This document shows, piece by piece, positions 59,068-64,000 of a stretch of DNA of 64,000 bases. The stretch is taken from positions 1 through 64,000 of the forward strand of contig JAGVZM010000023.1 of NCBI GenBank assembly GCA_018302545.1, given 5' to 3'. How positions within the stretch are numbered: position 1 is the first letter of the stretch; each line of letters starts with the position of its first letter. Under the pieces are notes generated by a model. The model saw only the letters and a list, made by a program, of their open reading frames with translations, was not told where the DNA came from and searched no databases. The stretch is from Candidatus Woesearchaeota archaeon. GTDB lineage: Archaea; Nanobdellota; Nanobdellia; SCGC-AAA011-G17; GW2011-AR18. Position numbers and translations under genes: made by a program.

Positions 59068-59819
59068 TTTATTATTATTCCAACTGGACAATGATCTGAA
59101 CCTGGAATTTTATTTAAAATAAATGAATCTTTTAATTTTGATTTTAAAGATTTTGATATTAAAAAATAATCAATACGCCAACCTATATTCTTCTTTCTTG
59201 CATTAAACATATAACTCCAATAAGTGTAATTTCCTGGTTCTTTATTAAATTCTCTAAATGTATCTATAAATCCAGAATCTATTATTTCTTGGAATCCATC
59301 AATTTCTACTTGGGTGTAGCCTGCTGTTTTATTGTAATTACTTTTTGGGTTTGCTAGATCTATTTCTTTATGTGCTACATTAAAGTCCCCACAAACAACT
59401 ACTGGTTTTGTTTTTTCTAGATTTTTTAAATATTTTAAGAAATTTTTATCCCATTGTTTTTTGTAGTCTAATCTTAATAAACCCCTTTGTGAATTTGGCT
59501 TGTAGACATTAACTAGAAAAAAATCTTTAAATTCTGAATTTAGAACTCTACCTTCTTTTTCATTACAAACTTTTGAATCATCATAATAAACATTTAATGG
59601 TTTTATCTTTGTAAATATAGCAGTTCCAGAATATCCTTTTTTATCTGCTGAATTCCAATAATGATGGGGAAACTCCTGTAAAGTTTTATCTACTTGGGTT
59701 TCGTGTGCTTTTGTTTCTTGTAAACACAATATATCTGCATTTTCTGGTTTTACGTTATCTAAGCATTTGCTTTTCATGCAAGCTCTTATTCCGTTAACAT
59801 TCCATGATAGAATTTTCAT
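59064..59819 (-). CDS. exodeoxyribonuclease III / AP endonuclease
   Basis: KILSWNVNGIRA, LCLQETKA, CGDFNVAHKEIDL, GWRIDYFLIS, SDHCPVG. Confidence 0.94.
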   Translation of the reverse strand: MKILSWNVNGIRACMKSKCLDNVKPENADILCLQETKAHETQVDKTLQEFPHHYWNSADKKGYSGTAIFTKIKPLNVYYDDSKVCNEKEGRVLNSEFKDFFLVNVYKPNSQRGLLRLDYKKQWDKNFLKYLKNLEKTKPVVVCGDFNVAHKEIDLANPKSNYNKTAGYTQVEIDGFQEIIDSGFIDTFREFNKEPGNYTYWSYMFNARKKNIGWRIDYFLISKSLKSKLKDSFILNKIPGSDHCPVGIIIN

Positions 59820-59843
59820 AAAATCTTAATTATTTTTAGGTAT

Positions 59844-60644
59844 TTAAACTTTAGGATACTTTCTAATGTAAGCATCGATAATCTGTTCAAAAGTTGTCAA
59901 AGCAACAACCCATAACTCTAGTACTTTATCTGGATCCTTATATATTTCGTCTAAATCTTTTGGATTTGTATAATATCCTTTAATTCTTTTTAGTGTAGTA
60001 GTATCTACTTCTGGAAATTCTTCTTCTATGCCCTCTATTCCAGAAAATCTATTTTTTCTTATTTTACCATCTACTAAATGCAATATTTGTTTTGAACCTC
60101 TAGATGCAGCATCTAATGACTTATTAAAATTTCTTATAAAGGATTCATAATCTACTTCTCTATGATAATGAGAAAATAATAAACCCATTCTTGCTTTTCT
60201 TAAATTAAAAGAAAGTGAATGTAAGTCTCCTGTTTTTTCTGATTCTCCAAACATATATTCTCTAGGATCTGGACCAATTAGAAGTCTAGCTTCTTCAACA
60301 AAATAGTCTTCAAAGTCATTCATATAGGAATTAAATCTTCCATCTTCTAGAGTTTTTTTATCACAAACACCAACTTGAAATGGTATATTGTTATTCCTTT
60401 GTGCCTCACTTAGTACTCTAGAACATAGATCTAAATGTTCTTTGTCTATAACTACTCCTCCTGGAAACACAAGAACAGCATCTATATCACTTCTTCCAGG
60501 TATGTGGTCTCCTCTAACATAAGAACCATAGAACATTAAAGCTAAATCTCGAATTTGTAATTTTTTTAATCCCTCAACTAATTTCTGTTCAAAGTCTCTG
60601 TAGTTTCTTTCTACTGGTCTTGGATTATTATATCCTATAATCAT
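59844..60644 (-). CDS. nucleotidyltransferase-domain protein
   Basis: LMFYGSYVRGDHIPGRSDIDAVLVF. Confidence 0.82.
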   Translation of the reverse strand: MIIGYNNPRPVERNYRDFEQKLVEGLKKLQIRDLALMFYGSYVRGDHIPGRSDIDAVLVFPGGVVIDKEHLDLCSRVLSEAQRNNNIPFQVGVCDKKTLEDGRFNSYMNDFEDYFVEEARLLIGPDPREYMFGESEKTGDLHSLSFNLRKARMGLLFSHYHREVDYESFIRNFNKSLDAASRGSKQILHLVDGKIRKNRFSGIEGIEEEFPEVDTTTLKRIKGYYTNPKDLDEIYKDPDKVLELWVVALTTFEQIIDAYIRKYPKV

Positions 60645-60674
60645 CTTTGTATGATTCTAGAAAATTTTAAAAGT

Positions 60675-61862
60675 TTATTCATATCTTAAAGCATCTACTA
60701 TTTGTAGTTTAGAAGCTCTATATGAAGGTAGTAAACCAGATATTGTTCCTATTATTATAGCAAATAATAAACATCCTATAACAAGTTCTGGATCTACTTT
60801 TATGATAATAAAAGTATAACCTAAAGAGATTATTATTGAATCTATTAATAATGAAATTATTATACCTATAGACACTCCTATAATACCTCCTATTAATCCT
60901 ATAATACTAGATTCTAACAAGAATAATGATAAAATATGAGAATTTCTTGCCCCAACTGCTTTCATTACACCTATTTCTTTAGTTCTTTCTAAAACATTTG
61001 TATACATAGAATTCATTATTCCTATTGCTCCAACAAAAATTGATATTGCTGCTATTGCAACTAAGACTATAGATAAAGCCCCTAGTATGGACTGAATTTG
61101 CTTTATTAATTGTTCTGGTGTAAACACCTGGAATTCATCATCTGATTTAAACACCCTTCTTAGTCTTTTTCTTATATCTTCTGCTACTTTTTCAATATCA
61201 AAACCATCTTTTATTTTTACAACAAATACATTTACTAAATTTGGTTCATTTGAAATCTCTCTTAATACTTCTAAAGGTATGTAAGCTCTCCCATCTATAT
61301 CTGTTCCAGTTTTTTCAAATATTCCTATAACATGGAATATTTTATTTTCTACTATAACTTGGTTTTTTGTTCTTATTTCTTTTGAAAATGATTCTTTTGC
61401 TAAAATATTTCCTAATAATATCGCATCTTTTTCATTTACTCTAAAAAACCTGCCTGATTCTAACTTTGTATCTGTATCAATAAAAGCTTTGTCTGATAGC
61501 TTCGTGTTGTAACCCATTATACTTGTAACTACTTTTTCTTTATCATAACCTATTGTAGAATCATGTATTAAAACCTCATCTATATAATCAACCCCCCTAA
61601 TATCCTCTATTTTTTCTTTTAATGATTTGTCAAAACCTACAGCTGATGTTGGGGGCCCATGCAAATGTCCTGGAACTATCCTTATTGATTTTATTCCTAT
61701 TTTTGAAAATTGTTCTTCTATTGCATTTTCCATACCTTGTCCTAAGGTTATTAAAATAAATATTAAAGAAATCCCAATTATTATTCCTAGAGTTGTTAAT
61801 AAAGTTCTTACTTTTCTATTTTTGAATTCTTCTCCTATTAACTCTATATATTGTTTTAACAT
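60675..61862 (-). CDS. MacB/FtsX-like ABC transporter permease
   Basis: KVRTLLTTLGIIIGISLIFILITLGQGM; ERTKEIGVMKAVGARNSHI. Confidence 0.92.
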   Translation of the reverse strand: MLKQYIELIGEEFKNRKVRTLLTTLGIIIGISLIFILITLGQGMENAIEEQFSKIGIKSIRIVPGHLHGPPTSAVGFDKSLKEKIEDIRGVDYIDEVLIHDSTIGYDKEKVVTSIMGYNTKLSDKAFIDTDTKLESGRFFRVNEKDAILLGNILAKESFSKEIRTKNQVIVENKIFHVIGIFEKTGTDIDGRAYIPLEVLREISNEPNLVNVFVVKIKDGFDIEKVAEDIRKRLRRVFKSDDEFQVFTPEQLIKQIQSILGALSIVLVAIAAISIFVGAIGIMNSMYTNVLERTKEIGVMKAVGARNSHILSLFLLESSIIGLIGGIIGVSIGIIISLLIDSIIISLGYTFIIIKVDPELVIGCLLFAIIIGTISGLLPSYRASKLQIVDALRYE

Positions 61863-61863
61863 T

Positions 61864-63072
61864 TTAACCTTTCAATGCTTCAGCTGCTTCTAATTTAGAA
61901 GCTTTATTTGTAGGGAGATAACCTGAAATCATTCCTACTCCTACTGCGAATATTAGACTGAATATTATTAAATAGGGATTTATTGCTATTTTTAGGAAAG
62001 TGAATCCTGCTTGTGCTGCTAATTTTTCTACAAATTTAGAGATTATTATTCCTAACAACACTCCTATAACTCCTCCAATTAAACCAATTACACCTGCTTC
62101 TAATAAGAATACTTTTTTTATGTCTGCAGCTTTTGCTCCAACTGCTTTCATTACACCTATTTCTTTAGTTCTTTCTAAAACATTTGTATACATAGAATTC
62201 ATTATTCCTATTGCTCCAACAATTAGAGAAATTGAAGCTATACTTATTAGCACTATTTGTACAATTAGTAGAACTGTATTTAATTGGCCTAATATTTGAT
62301 CTGGAGTACTAACTTCAAAATTTAATTCTGTTTTTCTTGAAGCAGAGATCTTTTCTCCCCTTTCTTTTAATAATGTTTTTTTAGCTTTATTTGCTGCTTC
62401 TTCAGGGTTAACTCCTGGGGATAATACCAAATCTATTAAATTTACTTCATCTGGTTTTTTATATAATTCTCTTGCTGTTTCTATTGGTATTTGGATAGAT
62501 GAATCATCTTGAGGGTTACCAAATTCTTTGAAAATCCCTACAATCCTAAATTTTTTTCCATCTATTTCTATATTATTATTGACTCTAACTTTTTCATCAA
62601 ATGTTCCCTCGTGAATTTTTTGACCGATTATTGCAGAATATTTGTCTTGATTAGTGAATAATCTTCCTTGTGTCACATCTAAATCAAAATCACCCCATCT
62701 TTCTTGTATGTTATCAGTTGGACCTGCATAAATAAAAATCTTTTTTCTTTCATTGTTAAATTCGACAGTGGAAGATTTTAATAAATAAGGAGTTACCCAC
62801 TTAAACTCACTTAATCTTTCTAGGGCTTTTACATCATTATTTGTTAGGCCTTTTCCTGGAGTGAAACTTACAGCTGTTTTTGGTGTTACAAATAATTTAT
62901 TAGAACCCATCTTTTCAAATTCGGATGAAATAGCTCCTTTTAATCCTGATGAAATAGATAATAGAGATACAATAGCTGTTATTCCTATAACTATTCCTAC
63001 AATTGTTAGAATGGACCTTAATTTTCTATGAGTTAAATTTCTAAAAGCTAGATAAATATATGGAGTAATCAT
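61864..63072 (-). CDS. MacB/FtsX-like ABC transporter permease (paralog)
   Basis: RKLRSILTIVGIVIGITAIVSLLSISSGL; ERTKEIGVMKAVGAKAADI. Confidence 0.92.
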   Translation of the reverse strand: MITPYIYLAFRNLTHRKLRSILTIVGIVIGITAIVSLLSISSGLKGAISSEFEKMGSNKLFVTPKTAVSFTPGKGLTNNDVKALERLSEFKWVTPYLLKSSTVEFNNERKKIFIYAGPTDNIQERWGDFDLDVTQGRLFTNQDKYSAIIGQKIHEGTFDEKVRVNNNIEIDGKKFRIVGIFKEFGNPQDDSSIQIPIETARELYKKPDEVNLIDLVLSPGVNPEEAANKAKKTLLKERGEKISASRKTELNFEVSTPDQILGQLNTVLLIVQIVLISIASISLIVGAIGIMNSMYTNVLERTKEIGVMKAVGAKAADIKKVFLLEAGVIGLIGGVIGVLLGIIISKFVEKLAAQAGFTFLKIAINPYLIIFSLIFAVGVGMISGYLPTNKASKLEAAEALKG

Positions 63073-64000
63073 TGTTTTTTAATGAATTCTATTAACAATT
63101 TTAGATTATTAATTATTTTTCTAGGACTTAATTGTTTTAGTATTTTTATTATATAACCGAAAAAATTTGCTAGGAAAAACTCTATTCCTTTAGATAAACT
63201 CTTTGTTTTTGTCCAACCATAGATTATACCTATTGTTAAAATTATTAATATTGTTGCTATTAAAGGAGTTTGAGACTTTCCGTTTGGTTGTAAACCATAT
63301 TTAGAAACAGTACCTGAATCATAAACTGGAAGATCTATCTCCTTAATTTGAGAATAATCATTATTAAAACTATCTTTATAGTTTAACTCTATTTTTATAG
63401 GCCCTTTATCTTTTAAGAAAATATCAAATTCTGCGGTTTCAAAATCATCTGGTTCTAAATTTCCTAAGTAGACTCTTGATTTGGATATTACATCATAATT
63501 ATCTTTTTCTAATATAGAAATACTTGCAAATTTTATATCAATAGGACCTATATTTGACAAGCTTAATACTATTTTTCCAGGATTTCTTATTTGATATGCT
63601 GATGTTTCTTCCAAATCTATTTGGAATTCTGGATTGCCTCCAACTATGACTCCTAAAAAATCTTTTTTTGTAAATTCATTTCCAGATTCATCGTGATATT
63701 TAAATTCAATAGGTATTCTATAAACATTTGATTTAGCATCTGGAAGAACAACAATATTAAATGAGATCTCTGAAGCTTCTCCTGGATTTATTGATTTTAT
63801 TGTTTTTTCTGTTCCTGTATTTATAGGTGCAAAAGGCAATGTTGTATTTGTTAAATCTATTTTTACTTCTACATCCTGTAAGGTGGAATCTTCAGTATTC
63901 TCAAAAGCTATTTTTATTACTGCTTCTTCTCCAGGCTTTACTTTTTTTGGTTCTATATTAAAATTAATCAGATTTAATGATTTTTCAGAAGCTATTATTT
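63069..64000 (-). CDS. COG1361-like S-layer/accessory protein with C-terminal TM, truncated by window edge
   Basis: Beta-rich repeats and TM; frame stays open to the window end, so the annotated ATG at 63839 is internal. Confidence 0.75.
   Translation of the reverse strand, partial: IIASEKSLNLINFNIEPKKVKPGEEAVIKIAFENTEDSTLQDVEVKIDLTNTTLPFAPINTGTEKTIKSINPGEASEISFNIVVLPDAKSNVYRIPIEFKYHDESGNEFTKKDFLGVIVGGNPEFQIDLEETSAYQIRNPGKIVLSLSNIGPIDIKFASISILEKDNYDVISKSRVYLGNLEPDDFETAEFDIFLKDKGPIKIELNYKDSFNNDYSQIKEIDLPVYDSGTVSKYGLQPNGKSQTPLIATILIILTIGIIYGWTKTKSLSKGIEFFLANFFGYIIKILKQLSPRKIINNLKLLIEFIKKQ

Overview
AT-rich archaeal window, probably DPANN-like (inference from deoxyhypusine synthase, a PhoU/AbrB protein, BRE/TATA-like promoters, an apparently intron-bearing tRNA gene and many small TA modules). 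It contains about 65 supportable genes. Landmarks: a TnpA-only IS200/IS605 element with matched end hairpins (1-535); a very large Cys-rich surface protein whose frame breaks in a 9-bp (L/I)NG repeat (2666-7662); a secreted OmpA-vWA fusion plus lipoprotein; an Fe-S assembly operon (HTH regulator, IscS, diiron heme-oxygenase-like protein, IscU, JAMM-like protein, small Cys-rich peptide) in which IscU carries a full-length intein exactly at its first ligand cysteine, with an in-frame TGA inside the intein; a kinase-TM-transglycosylase-like fusion; a carbohydrate island (two GH130, NagB, PIG-L, GTs, toroid glycosidases, phosphomannomutase, cupin); phosphoketolase plus acetate kinase; a Fic gene bracketed by a repeated motif; a structured-RNA island with a probable tRNA; a peptidase M64-like surface protein; a SET-mtnB-mtnD operon; tandem MacB-like permeases sharing an 85-bp identical block. 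At least six loci show broken reading frames, several with the signature of one-base indels, so assembly error and real phase variation or decay must be separated first. No rRNA or CRISPR array was seen. All product names come from motif recognition by eye, without database searches.
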